Source of the DNA: Pseudomonadota bacterium
GTDB lineage: Bacteria > Pseudomonadota > Alphaproteobacteria > JAAXGF01
DNA: 13,821 bases
Direction: 5' to 3'
Assembly (NCBI GenBank): GCA_022563655.1
Contig: JADFMW010000047.1
Span: forward strand, 1-13,821
Shown: piece by piece, positions 7,633-13,254 of the stretch
Layout of the letters: every line of letters starts with the position of its first letter
Numbering within the stretch: the stretch's first letter is position 1
The notes under the pieces: model-generated
What the model saw: only the letters and a program-made list of their open reading frames with translations
Database searches by the model: none
Told to the model about the DNA's origin: nothing
Program-made: the position numbers and the translations under genes

Positions 7633-7920
7633 ATGACGGGTTATTTGGTTGCCTTTATGGACGTGACCGATCCGGACGCCTACGAGGAGTATAAGAATCG
7701 CGCCCCGGCGGTGGTTCAGAAGCACGGCGGCAAGTTCATTGCGCGCGGCGGACGCTCCCTGACGCTCGAGGGCGATCCGCCGCCGGGCCGCATGGTCATC
7801 ATCGAGTTCCCGAGCGTCGAGCGAGCCGTCGACTTCTACAACTCTCCGGAATACCGCGAGGCGATGGCGTTTCGCCAGGGCGCCGCGAAAGCGCGGATGA
7901 TGGTGGTCGAGGGCGTCTAG
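7633..7920 (+). CDS. DUF1330 family protein
   Basis: 95 residues, the normal length for DUF1330, a family with a dimeric alpha/beta (ferredoxin-like) barrel fold whose biochemical role is unsettled. Typical features seen: GYLVAFMDVTDPDAYEEYK at the N-terminus, HGGKFIARGG (about 36-45), MVIIEFPSVERAVDFYNSPEYR, and a final RMMVVEGV strand. The ATG follows AGAGGA with good spacing. It lies between the hydrolase and aminotransferase genes in the same direction, with repeat-bearing gaps on both sides, so it may be transcribed with either or both. It may be a small enzyme or ligand-binding accessory of the same pathway (inference). No signal peptide. Confidence 0.92.
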   Translation: MTGYLVAFMDVTDPDAYEEYKNRAPAVVQKHGGKFIARGGRSLTLEGDPPPGRMVIIEFPSVERAVDFYNSPEYREAMAFRQGAAKARMMVVEGV

Positions 7921-7989
7921 TTCTGCCGCGGGGCGCCGTCCTCGCTGGGTTCGGCGTTCGACGGCCGGGGCGCCGAACCGGAAGCCCTT

Positions 7990-8065
7990 GGCACAGATGT
8001 CCGGCCTCGGCACAGATGTCCGGCCTCGGCCCAGATGCCCGGCCTCGGCACAGATACCCGGCAGG
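7990..8065. repeat. 19-bp tandem repeat, four copies
   Basis: Unit GGCACAGATGTCCGGCCTC occurs at 7990-8008 and 8009-8027 identically, at 8028-8046 with two changes (GGCCCAGATGCCC), and as a more diverged fourth copy at 8047-8065. It ends at the Shine-Dalgarno of the aminotransferase gene (GGGAGA at 8064-8069), so it lies in that gene's leader. The ATG inside the third copy is in frame with the gene but is not a credible start. Confidence 0.9.
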
Positions 8066-8076
8066 GAGAAGAGCGG

Positions 8077-9471
8077 GTGAAAACATCGTTTGCGTTCTCG
8101 AACGCGCACTCGGACCTGATGGGGCGCGACGCCGAATCGGTGCTCGGCTGGCGCTACGAGCCGAGGATCATCTTCTGCCGCGGCGCCGGCGTCATGATCA
8201 CCGACGTCGAGGGCAACGACTACTACGACATGAGCTCCGGGATGATGTCGATGGTGCTCGGCCATTCGCACCCCGAGCTTACCGAGACGATCAAGGAGCA
8301 GGCGGAGCGCCTCGTTCATGAATCGTCCTGGTATTCCAACCCCTGGGCGATCGAGTTCGCCGAACTCATCGGCAGCACGCTGCCGGGCCGGCTCAAGCGC
8401 GTGAACTTCGCCGTGACCGGGTCCGAGGCGAACGAGGTCGCCATGCGCATGGCGATCGGCGCCACCGGCAGGTTCGACATCGTCTCGGTCATCCGCGGCC
8501 TGCACGGCGGCTCGCTCGCGGCCGAGGCGCTGACCACCGTCGGCGGCGGGCGCCGGCAGGGGCTCGGGCCGCTCACCATCCCGGCGGCGGCGAACGCCAT
8601 ACTTCCCCCATTTTGCTATCGCTGCCCGGTCAACCTCGAGTACCCGTCCTGCGACATCGGCTGCCTCGAGACCAGCGAGCAGCTCTTGGAGCACATAACG
8701 AGCAAGCAGATCGCGGCCATCTTCGCCGAACCGATGATGGTCTCGGGCGGCATGATCACGCCGCCCAAGGAGTGGCTTCCGCGCCTGAAGGAGCTCGCGG
8801 CGAGCCGGCGCGCGCTGCTCGTATTGGACGAAGCGCAGCTTGCCCCGGCGCGGACCGGCAAGCTGTGGGGCTTCCAGCACGACGATGTCGTGCCCGACAT
8901 CGTCACCTTCGGCAAGGGCATGGGCGGCGGCATGGCGATCTCGGGCGCCGTCACCACGCCCGAGATCGCCGATCAGGTCTCGGGCAACACGGGACTGCCG
9001 TGGTCGGGCACCTTTCCGGGCGACCCGCTTCCGGCGGCGGTCGCGCTCAAGAGCCTGCAGATCGTGCTGCGCGACAATCTCACCGAGCGGGCGGCAAGGC
9101 TTGGCGCGTTCTTGCGCCCGCGGCTCGAGCGCCTGAAGGAGCGCTTCGAATGCGTCGGCGACGTGCGCGGCCGGGGCCTCTATCACATGCTCGACATCGT
9201 CACCGACAAGGAGAGCAAAACTCCCGACAGCGCGATGGCGGAACGGGTTCGCTACAACGCGATGCTCGGGGGAGCGGCCTTCATCTGTGTGAAGAACTTC
9301 TTGCGCATTTGTCCGCCGCTCATCGTTACCGAGGCCGAGCTCGATGATGCGCTGGCGCGCCTCGAGACGGCGCTCGAGCGGTCCGAGCAGGGCCATCCCA
9401 AGGACATCGACTTCGCGACCTCGAGCTCGCTCGCGGCGACCGGCCGCCCTGCCCGAGGGAATGCAAATTGA
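8077..9471 (+). CDS. Class III PLP-dependent aminotransferase, dialkylglycine-decarboxylase-like
   Basis: 464 residues, fold-type I PLP enzyme. Visible: SSGMMSMVLGHSHPE (53-67), GSEANE (115-120, phosphate loop), LHGGS (142-146), AEPMMVSGG (218-226), DEAQ (251-254, Asp to pyridine N), TFGKGMGGG with Schiff-base Lys280, DPLPAAVALK, GDVRGRGLY, and LRICPPL with the substrate-carboxylate Arg. It resembles 2,2-dialkylglycine decarboxylase, but Gln52 of that enzyme, needed for decarboxylation, is Met56 here and Trp138 is Leu142, so a transaminase of different substrate is more likely. A Cys-rich loop (Cys180, 183, 192, 196; CYRCP and YPSCDIGC) is found in some class III relatives. Start: GTG at 8077 with GGGAGA seven bases upstream, preferred over the ATG at 8035 inside the tandem repeat. 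Neighbours suggest a role in amino-acid catabolism. Confidence 0.9.
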   Translation: MKTSFAFSNAHSDLMGRDAESVLGWRYEPRIIFCRGAGVMITDVEGNDYYDMSSGMMSMVLGHSHPELTETIKEQAERLVHESSWYSNPWAIEFAELIGSTLPGRLKRVNFAVTGSEANEVAMRMAIGATGRFDIVSVIRGLHGGSLAAEALTTVGGGRRQGLGPLTIPAAANAILPPFCYRCPVNLEYPSCDIGCLETSEQLLEHITSKQIAAIFAEPMMVSGGMITPPKEWLPRLKELAASRRALLVLDEAQLAPARTGKLWGFQHDDVVPDIVTFGKGMGGGMAISGAVTTPEIADQVSGNTGLPWSGTFPGDPLPAAVALKSLQIVLRDNLTERAARLGAFLRPRLERLKERFECVGDVRGRGLYHMLDIVTDKESKTPDSAMAERVRYNAMLGGAAFICVKNFLRICPPLIVTEAELDDALARLETALERSEQGHPKDIDFATSSSLAATGRPARGNAN

Positions 9472-9496
9472 CTGCGCGCAACGGGCTGGCTAACAT
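9468..9496 (+). promoter_or_regulatory. Sigma70-like promoter for the gltIJKL operon
   Basis: TTGACT (9468-9473), a 17-base spacer, and TAACAT (9491-9496). This is the best promoter match in the window. Its -35 overlaps the TGA stop (9469-9471) of the aminotransferase gene. The start point would be near 9503, giving an ~78-base leader before the ATG at 9581, so the transporter can be transcribed independently of the genes upstream. Confidence 0.6.
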
Positions 9497-9529
9497 GCGA
9501 GTCACTGAATTGAGGACGGCGCGACTCGC
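9497..9529 (+). promoter_or_regulatory. Inverted repeat at the transcription start
   Basis: Perfect 7-base arms GCGAGTC (9497-9503) and GACTCGC (9523-9529) are separated by 19 bases, immediately after the -10 of the transporter promoter. It could be an operator or a 5'-leader hairpin. No regulator gene is adjacent to suggest which protein would bind. Confidence 0.35.
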
Positions 9530-9548
9530 TCGAGCCGTTCGATCGACA

Positions 9549-9565
9549 GTCATAATGACGCGTCA
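9549..9565 (+). promoter_or_regulatory. Overlapping palindromes in the gltI leader
   Basis: GTCAT-A-ATGAC (9549-9559) overlaps the perfect 10-base palindrome TGACGCGTCA (9556-9565), giving three alternating GTCA-type half-sites just before the Shine-Dalgarno GGGAG (9569-9573). It may be an operator for a dimeric regulator, or post-initiation control of gltI. Confidence 0.35.
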
Positions 9566-9580
9566 ATAGGGAGTGAACTC

Positions 9581-10459
9581 ATGTCCAAGCTGAAGCTGCT
9601 TATGGCCACCCTGGTTCTCGCCGCCCTCGCGGTGCCGGCGAGCGCCGCGGAGCTTTACGGCACGCTCAAGAAGATCAAGGATTCGGGTACCATCGCCATG
9701 GGCCACCGTGAGGCGTCGGTTCCGTTCGCTTACATAGGGCCCGAGGGCAAGCCGATCGGCTACACGGTCGACCTGTGTTACAAAGTCATCGACAAGATCA
9801 AAAAAGATCTGAACATGCCTGACCTCAAGGTCAAGCTCGTTCCGGTGACATCTCAGACCCGCATCCCGCTTCTCGCCAACGGCACCATCGACATCGAGTG
9901 CGGGTCCACCACCAACAACCTGACCCGTTCGAAGCAGATCGACTACCTTGCCGTCACCTTCATCACCGGCACCAAGCTGGCGGTGAAGAAGGGCTCGGGC
10001 ATCAAGGAGATCGAGGACATGGACGGCAAGGCCATCGCCCTGTCGCTCGGCACCACCAACGAGAAGGCGATCAAGAGGATAGCCAAGGCAAAGGGCATCA
10101 AGCTCAAGTACCACATGGTCAAGGACCATCCCCAGGGCTGGCTGGCCCTGGATACGGACCGGGTGGACGCCTACGCCACCGACGACGTGCTGCTCTACGG
10201 CCTGATCAGCAAGTCCAAGGACGCCAGCAAGTTCGTCGTGACCGGCCGGTTCCTGTCGTATGATCCCTACGGCATCATGGTGCGGCGCGACGATTCGGCC
10301 ATGCGCCTGCTCGGCAACACGGTGCTCGCCGACCTGATGCGCTCGGGAGAGATGCAAAAGATCTACGACAAGTGGTTCAATCCGGGCCCGACCGGGATCA
10401 ACATGCCGATCAGCAGTACGCTGAAGACGGCGTACGAGATTCAGGCCCTGCCGTACTAG
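9581..10459 (+). CDS. gltI: Glutamate/aspartate-type ABC transporter periplasmic binding protein
   Basis: 292 residues; captures an acidic amino acid in the periplasm and delivers it to the permeases encoded downstream. Signal peptide 1-22 ends PASAA before ELYGTL. Family 3 solute-binding fold, very close to E. coli GltI in the ligand-contact motifs: GHREASVPFAY (41-51, Arg43), TSQTRIPLL (90-98, Ser91/Arg94), IECGSTTNNLTRSKQ (105-119, Ser109, Thr111, Arg116), SLGTTNE (155-161), KDHPQG (181-186, His183) and TDDVLL (200-205). The near-complete retention of these residues supports glutamate/aspartate or a close analogue as ligand. Start: ATG with GGGAG seven bases upstream. It has its own promoter and is followed by a hairpin that probably lets it be made in excess over the permeases. 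Lys-rich for so GC-rich a region, as expected of a highly expressed exported protein. Confidence 0.95.
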   Translation: MSKLKLLMATLVLAALAVPASAAELYGTLKKIKDSGTIAMGHREASVPFAYIGPEGKPIGYTVDLCYKVIDKIKKDLNMPDLKVKLVPVTSQTRIPLLANGTIDIECGSTTNNLTRSKQIDYLAVTFITGTKLAVKKGSGIKEIEDMDGKAIALSLGTTNEKAIKRIAKAKGIKLKYHMVKDHPQGWLALDTDRVDAYATDDVLLYGLISKSKDASKFVVTGRFLSYDPYGIMVRRDDSAMRLLGNTVLADLMRSGEMQKIYDKWFNPGPTGINMPISSTLKTAYEIQALPY

Positions 10460-10472
10460 GCCTTAATCTTGG

Positions 10473-10504
10473 ACCGGGAGGCGTGAAAGCGTCTCCCGGT
10501 TTTC
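10473..10504 (+). terminator. Attenuator/terminator-like hairpin between gltI and gltJ
   Basis: Arms ACCGGGAGGCG (10473-10483) and CGTCTCCCGGT (10490-10500) form an 11-pair stem (one G-U) with loop TGAAAG, and the last T plus three more make a short T run. Such a structure after a binding-protein gene usually gives partial termination and 3'-end protection, so the binding protein is made in excess. No second promoter is evident before gltJ. Confidence 0.7.
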
Positions 10505-10529
10505 CTTGTCCGTCGGCGGAGGCGGTCCC

Positions 10530-11375
10530 GTGGCAATGAAATACAATTGGGATTGGTCGATCATCCTTTGCCGATCTCCCGAGGAAGAACCCACTGCTGC
10601 CGTCGAACCCGGAACGCTTGCGCCCGACGCCACCTCGGCGGTCGGCGGCGGCGCGGGGCAGTTTTTCGACACCGGGGCGAGCTGCGCCCAGCCTTATTTC
10701 GACTGGATAGTGTCGGGTGTTTCCTGGACCATAATCGTCGCCTGCGCCGCCTGGGTGATCACGTTTAGCCTGGGCTCCATCATCGGCATCGCGCGCACGG
10801 TGGACCAGCCGGTGGTGCGCGCCGTCGCCACGGCCTACGTCGAGTTCTTCCGCAACATCCCGCTTCTGCTCCAGATGTTCCTGTGGTTCTTCGTCGTGCC
10901 CGAGCTTTTGCCCGAGGACGCGGGGCGCTGGGTCAAGCGCGAACTGCCGCTGCCCGAGTACTGGACCGCCATCGTCTGCCTCGGCATGTACCATGCCTCG
11001 CGCACCGCCGAGCAGGTCCGCGCCGGCATCGAGTCGATTCCCAGGGGCCAGACCCAGGCCGGCTTGGCCATGGGCCTGACGCAGTTCCAGGTCTACCGCC
11101 ACGTCCTTCTTCCCGTCAGCTACCGGATCATCATCCCGCCGCTGACCAGCGATTTCATGGGCATCTTCAAGAACTCGTCGGTGGCGCTGACCATCGGCGT
11201 GATGGAACTGACCGCCCAGAGCCGCCAGATCGCCGAGTACACCTTCAACATCTTCGAGATCTTCACGGTCGCGACCCTGATCTACATGGTGGTAACGCTG
11301 ATCGTGGTCACGGTAATGCGGTTCGTGGAGGCGAAGGTCCGCATCCCCGGGACCATCGCCATGGGAGCCGACTGA
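10530..11375 (+). CDS. gltJ: Glutamate/aspartate ABC transporter permease (GltJ-like)
   Basis: 281-residue inner-membrane permease of the His/Glu/Gln family. After an N-terminal MAMKYNWDWSI resembling E. coli GltJ, a polar Pro/Ala/Gly-rich segment (about residues 15-53) precedes the first helix WIVSGVSWTIIVACAAWVI. Further matches: EFFRNIPLLLQMFLWFF, VPELLPE, and the EAA loop EQVRAGIESIPRGQ...AGLAMGLTQ...VLLP, which docks onto the ATPase. It ends VEAKVRIPGTI like E. coli GltJ. The polar segment makes it ~35 residues longer at the N-terminus than GltJ. Start: GTG at 10530 with GGAGG seven bases upstream; the ATG at 10536 encodes almost the same protein, and the GTG at 10506 lacks a suitable site. 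Its TGA is one base before the gltK ATG. Confidence 0.93.
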   Translation: MAMKYNWDWSIILCRSPEEEPTAAVEPGTLAPDATSAVGGGAGQFFDTGASCAQPYFDWIVSGVSWTIIVACAAWVITFSLGSIIGIARTVDQPVVRAVATAYVEFFRNIPLLLQMFLWFFVVPELLPEDAGRWVKRELPLPEYWTAIVCLGMYHASRTAEQVRAGIESIPRGQTQAGLAMGLTQFQVYRHVLLPVSYRIIIPPLTSDFMGIFKNSSVALTIGVMELTAQSRQIAEYTFNIFEIFTVATLIYMVVTLIVVTVMRFVEAKVRIPGTIAMGAD

Positions 11376-11376
11376 C

Positions 11377-12036
11377 ATGTTCGCCAACTTCGATTACCAA
11401 GTGATCCTCGACAACGTCGGCATCCTGTGGGATGGCATGCTGATCACCTTTCTTTTGACCGGCGTCGCCCTCGTCGGCGGAATCATTTTCGGGACCGTTC
11501 TCGCCCTGATGCGGCTTTCCCGGTTCAAGGTGCTGTCGTTCGCCGCCGGGCGTTACGTCGACGCCTTCCGTTCGACGCCGTTGATCCTGGTCATCTTCTG
11601 GTTCTACTTCGCCATGCCCATCATAGGCTTGCAGGCCATCGGCGGCCTCGGTTCGGTGCTGATCGCGTTCACCCTGTTCGAGGCGGCCTATTACTGCGAG
11701 ATCATCCGCGCCGGCATTCAGAGCGTCACCCGCGCCCAGATCCACGCCGGGCAGGCGCTCGGCCTGACCTACTTCCAGACCATGCAATACGTCATCCTTC
11801 CCCAGGCCTTCCGCAACATGGTGCCGGTGCTGTTGACCCAGGCCATCGTCCTGTTCCAGGACACCTCGCTGGTCTACGTTGTGGGCCTCAAGGACTTCCT
11901 CACGGCCGCCGACCTGGTGGCCGTCCGCGACAACCGGGTGGTCGAGCTCTACGCCGCCGCGGCGGTGGTCTACTTCGTGCTCTGTTTCGCCAGCTCGCTG
12001 TGGGTCAGGAGACTGCGAAGGCAGTACGCGATATGA
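11377..12036 (+). CDS. gltK: Glutamate/aspartate ABC transporter permease (GltK-like)
   Basis: 219 residues, the usual size for the second permease of this transporter. Transmembrane segments are visible at GMLITFLLTGVALVGGIIFG, PLILVIFWFYFAMPIIG, LIAFTLFEAAYYCEII, a helix around VLLTQAIVLFQDTSLVYVVG, and the last one YAAAAVVYFVLCFASSLWV. The conserved DAFRSTPLILVIFWFYF and the EAA loop EIIRAGIQSV...AGQALGLTYFQTM...VILPQAFRN are canonical; GltJ and GltK form the heterodimeric channel. The start ATG follows the gltJ stop by one base, with GGGAG upstream, and its TGA overlaps the gltL ATG (ATGA), so gltJKL are translationally coupled. Confidence 0.94.
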   Translation: MFANFDYQVILDNVGILWDGMLITFLLTGVALVGGIIFGTVLALMRLSRFKVLSFAAGRYVDAFRSTPLILVIFWFYFAMPIIGLQAIGGLGSVLIAFTLFEAAYYCEIIRAGIQSVTRAQIHAGQALGLTYFQTMQYVILPQAFRNMVPVLLTQAIVLFQDTSLVYVVGLKDFLTAADLVAVRDNRVVELYAAAAVVYFVLCFASSLWVRRLRRQYAI

Positions 12037-12761
12037 TCGAGATCGAGAACGTCAGCAAGTGGTACGGCGACTTCCGGGTGCTCGCCGAGTGCTCCACCAG
12101 CGTCGCCAAGGGGGACGTGGTGGTGGTCTGCGGCCCCTCGGGCTCCGGCAAGTCGACGCTGCTCAAGTGCGTCAACGGCTTGGAGCCGTTCCAGGAAGGC
12201 ACCATCACGGTCGACGGGGTGTCCGTGGGCGACAAGGGAACGAACCTGCCCAAGCTGCGCTCGCGCATCGGCATGGTGTTCCAGAACTTCGAGCTGTTCC
12301 CGCACATGACCGCACTCCAGAACATCTGCCTCTCCCAGATGAAGGTCCTGGGGCGCGGACCCGACGAGGCCGAGGAGCGCAGCATGAAGCTGTTGGAGCG
12401 CGTCGGCATCACCGAGCACGCGCACAAGCATCCGGCGCAGCTCTCCGGCGGCCAGCAGCAGCGCGTCGCCATCGCCCGGGCGCTGGCGATGGACCCCATC
12501 GCCATGATGTTCGACGAGCCGACCTCGGCGCTGGATCCGGAAATGATCTCGGAAGTGCTCGACGTCATGGTCGATCTCGCCAAGGAAGGCATGACCATGA
12601 TCGTGGTCACCCACGAGATGGGTTTCGCCCGCAAGGTCGCCCACCGGGTCGTCTTCATGGACGAGGGCCGCATCGTCGAGGAGGCGCAGACCGAGGCGTT
12701 CTTCACCACCGCGCGCCACGAGCGCACCCAGATGTTCCTGTCCAAGATCCTCGAACACTAG
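12033..12761 (+). CDS. gltL: Polar amino acid ABC transporter ATP-binding protein (GltL-like)
   Basis: 242 residues, matching E. coli GltL (241). The cytoplasmic ATPase powers import through GltJ/GltK. All nucleotide-binding motifs are intact: Walker A GPSGSGKST (34-42), Q-loop Gln84 in MVFQNFELFPH, signature LSGGQQQRVAIARAL (137-151), Walker B MMFDEPTSALD with catalytic Glu162, and H-loop His194 in VVTHEMGFAR. The ATG sits in an ATGA overlap with the gltK stop. A longer in-frame extension back to 11427 is a shadow of gltK, because the ABC fold begins at MIEIENVSKWYG. Last gene of the operon. Confidence 0.96.
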   Translation: MIEIENVSKWYGDFRVLAECSTSVAKGDVVVVCGPSGSGKSTLLKCVNGLEPFQEGTITVDGVSVGDKGTNLPKLRSRIGMVFQNFELFPHMTALQNICLSQMKVLGRGPDEAEERSMKLLERVGITEHAHKHPAQLSGGQQQRVAIARALAMDPIAMMFDEPTSALDPEMISEVLDVMVDLAKEGMTMIVVTHEMGFARKVAHRVVFMDEGRIVEEAQTEAFFTTARHERTQMFLSKILEH

Positions 12762-12793
12762 GGCGTTGTCCGGCCACGGCGCCGCCAACGCCC
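12761..12793 (+). terminator. Possible terminator hairpin after gltL
   Basis: GGGCGTTG (12761-12768, starting on the last base of the gltL stop) and CAACGCCC (12786-12793) form an 8-pair GC-rich stem around a 17-base, partly self-complementary loop. There is no T run, so it is at best a weak intrinsic terminator or an mRNA-stabilising stem. Nothing else is recognised between here and the antitoxin gene. Confidence 0.4.
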
Positions 12794-12856
12794 GGTTCGG
12801 CGGTCTAGGGCGCCTCGTTCAGCCGCGGCGCGCCGTCCGCCGTTTGGGCCCCGGGA

Positions 12857-13105
12857 TCATTGCCCGAGCGTCCGGTCACTCATTCGCTCGCGCTCGATCT
12901 CAAGCACGAGCCCGGCGAGCGGAGAGCCTCGCAGGAACGCCGCAAGCGACGGCTTGGGCCGCCTGAGGCGCTCGAACTCGACCTTCGAGACGACCACCGC
13001 CTTGGGCTCGCCGCGCAGCGTGATCTCCTGCGGTCCCTCGCTGTCGGCGAGCTTGACCAACTCGCTGAAGCGGGCCTTGGCCTCCCGCAGCTGCCACCGG
13101 CGCAT
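12857..13105 (-). CDS. Phd/YefM-family type II antitoxin, toxin not seen
   Basis: 82 residues. The N-terminus MRRWQLREAKARFSELVKLA followed by GPQEITLRGEPKAVVVSKVEFERL is the Phd/YefM DNA-binding and dimerisation fold; the C-terminal part (FLRGSPLAGLVLEIERER) looks like the toxin-binding tail of partners of PIN-domain (VapC-like) toxins. Such antitoxins neutralise the toxin and repress their own operon. The ATG at 13105 has GAGG six bases upstream; the in-frame GTG at 13117 is the alternative. The toxin gene usually follows immediately, but only 95 bases separate this stop from the converging gltL stop and no frame there fits a toxin, so the gene appears to be an orphan or the remnant of a cassette. 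Confidence 0.82.
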   Translation of the reverse strand: MRRWQLREAKARFSELVKLADSEGPQEITLRGEPKAVVVSKVEFERLRRPKPSLAAFLRGSPLAGLVLEIERERMSDRTLGQ

Positions 13106-13120
13106 CGTGGACCTCACGAA

Positions 13121-13133
13121 CTAGTCAGACTGG
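13121..13133 (-). promoter_or_regulatory. Possible autoregulatory operator of the antitoxin gene
   Basis: Read on the minus strand: CCAGTC-T-GACTAG, a 13-base near-perfect palindrome (one mismatch), next to a TATGAC (13138-13133) that could be a -10. It lies just upstream of the antitoxin gene, where Phd-family proteins bind their own promoters. No convincing -35 is seen. Confidence 0.3.
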
Positions 13134-13223
13134 TCATACACACCATCCATCGTCCTGCTCCGCAAGGCCGCCCCGGCTTCCCGATGCGTTAGACCCAGCG
13201 GGCATCGCGGCTTTGGTGACATA

Positions 13224-13249
13224 GGCGGCACGTCATAGCGCGGGCCGCC
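13224..13249 (-). terminator. Possible hairpin after icd
   Basis: On the minus strand GGCGGC (13249-13244) can pair with GCCGCC (13229-13224) around 14 bases, six bases after the icd stop. No T run follows, so the call is weak. Between it and the antitoxin gene I see only the operator-like palindrome. Confidence 0.25.
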
Positions 13250-13254
13250 GCGTC

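Noticed and set aside
7990..8065. CRISPR array
   Set aside because: The 19-bp units are directly adjacent with no spacers, and no cas genes are near, so it is a simple tandem repeat.
8035..8076. ATG at 8035 as the aminotransferase start
   Set aside because: It lies within the third tandem repeat, has no Shine-Dalgarno, and would encode repeat-derived residues; GTG 8077 has a strong site.
7627..9396. 589-codon minus-strand frame opposite the DUF1330 and aminotransferase genes
   Set aside because: It spans two clear plus-strand genes and the tandem repeat between them, and has the composition of an antisense shadow.
9497..9580. Riboswitch in the transporter leader
   Set aside because: The leader is only ~78 bases and shows palindromes but no recognisable aptamer or terminator fold.
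10410..11387. Minus-strand frame opposite gltJ
   Set aside because: Shadow of a well-supported permease gene.
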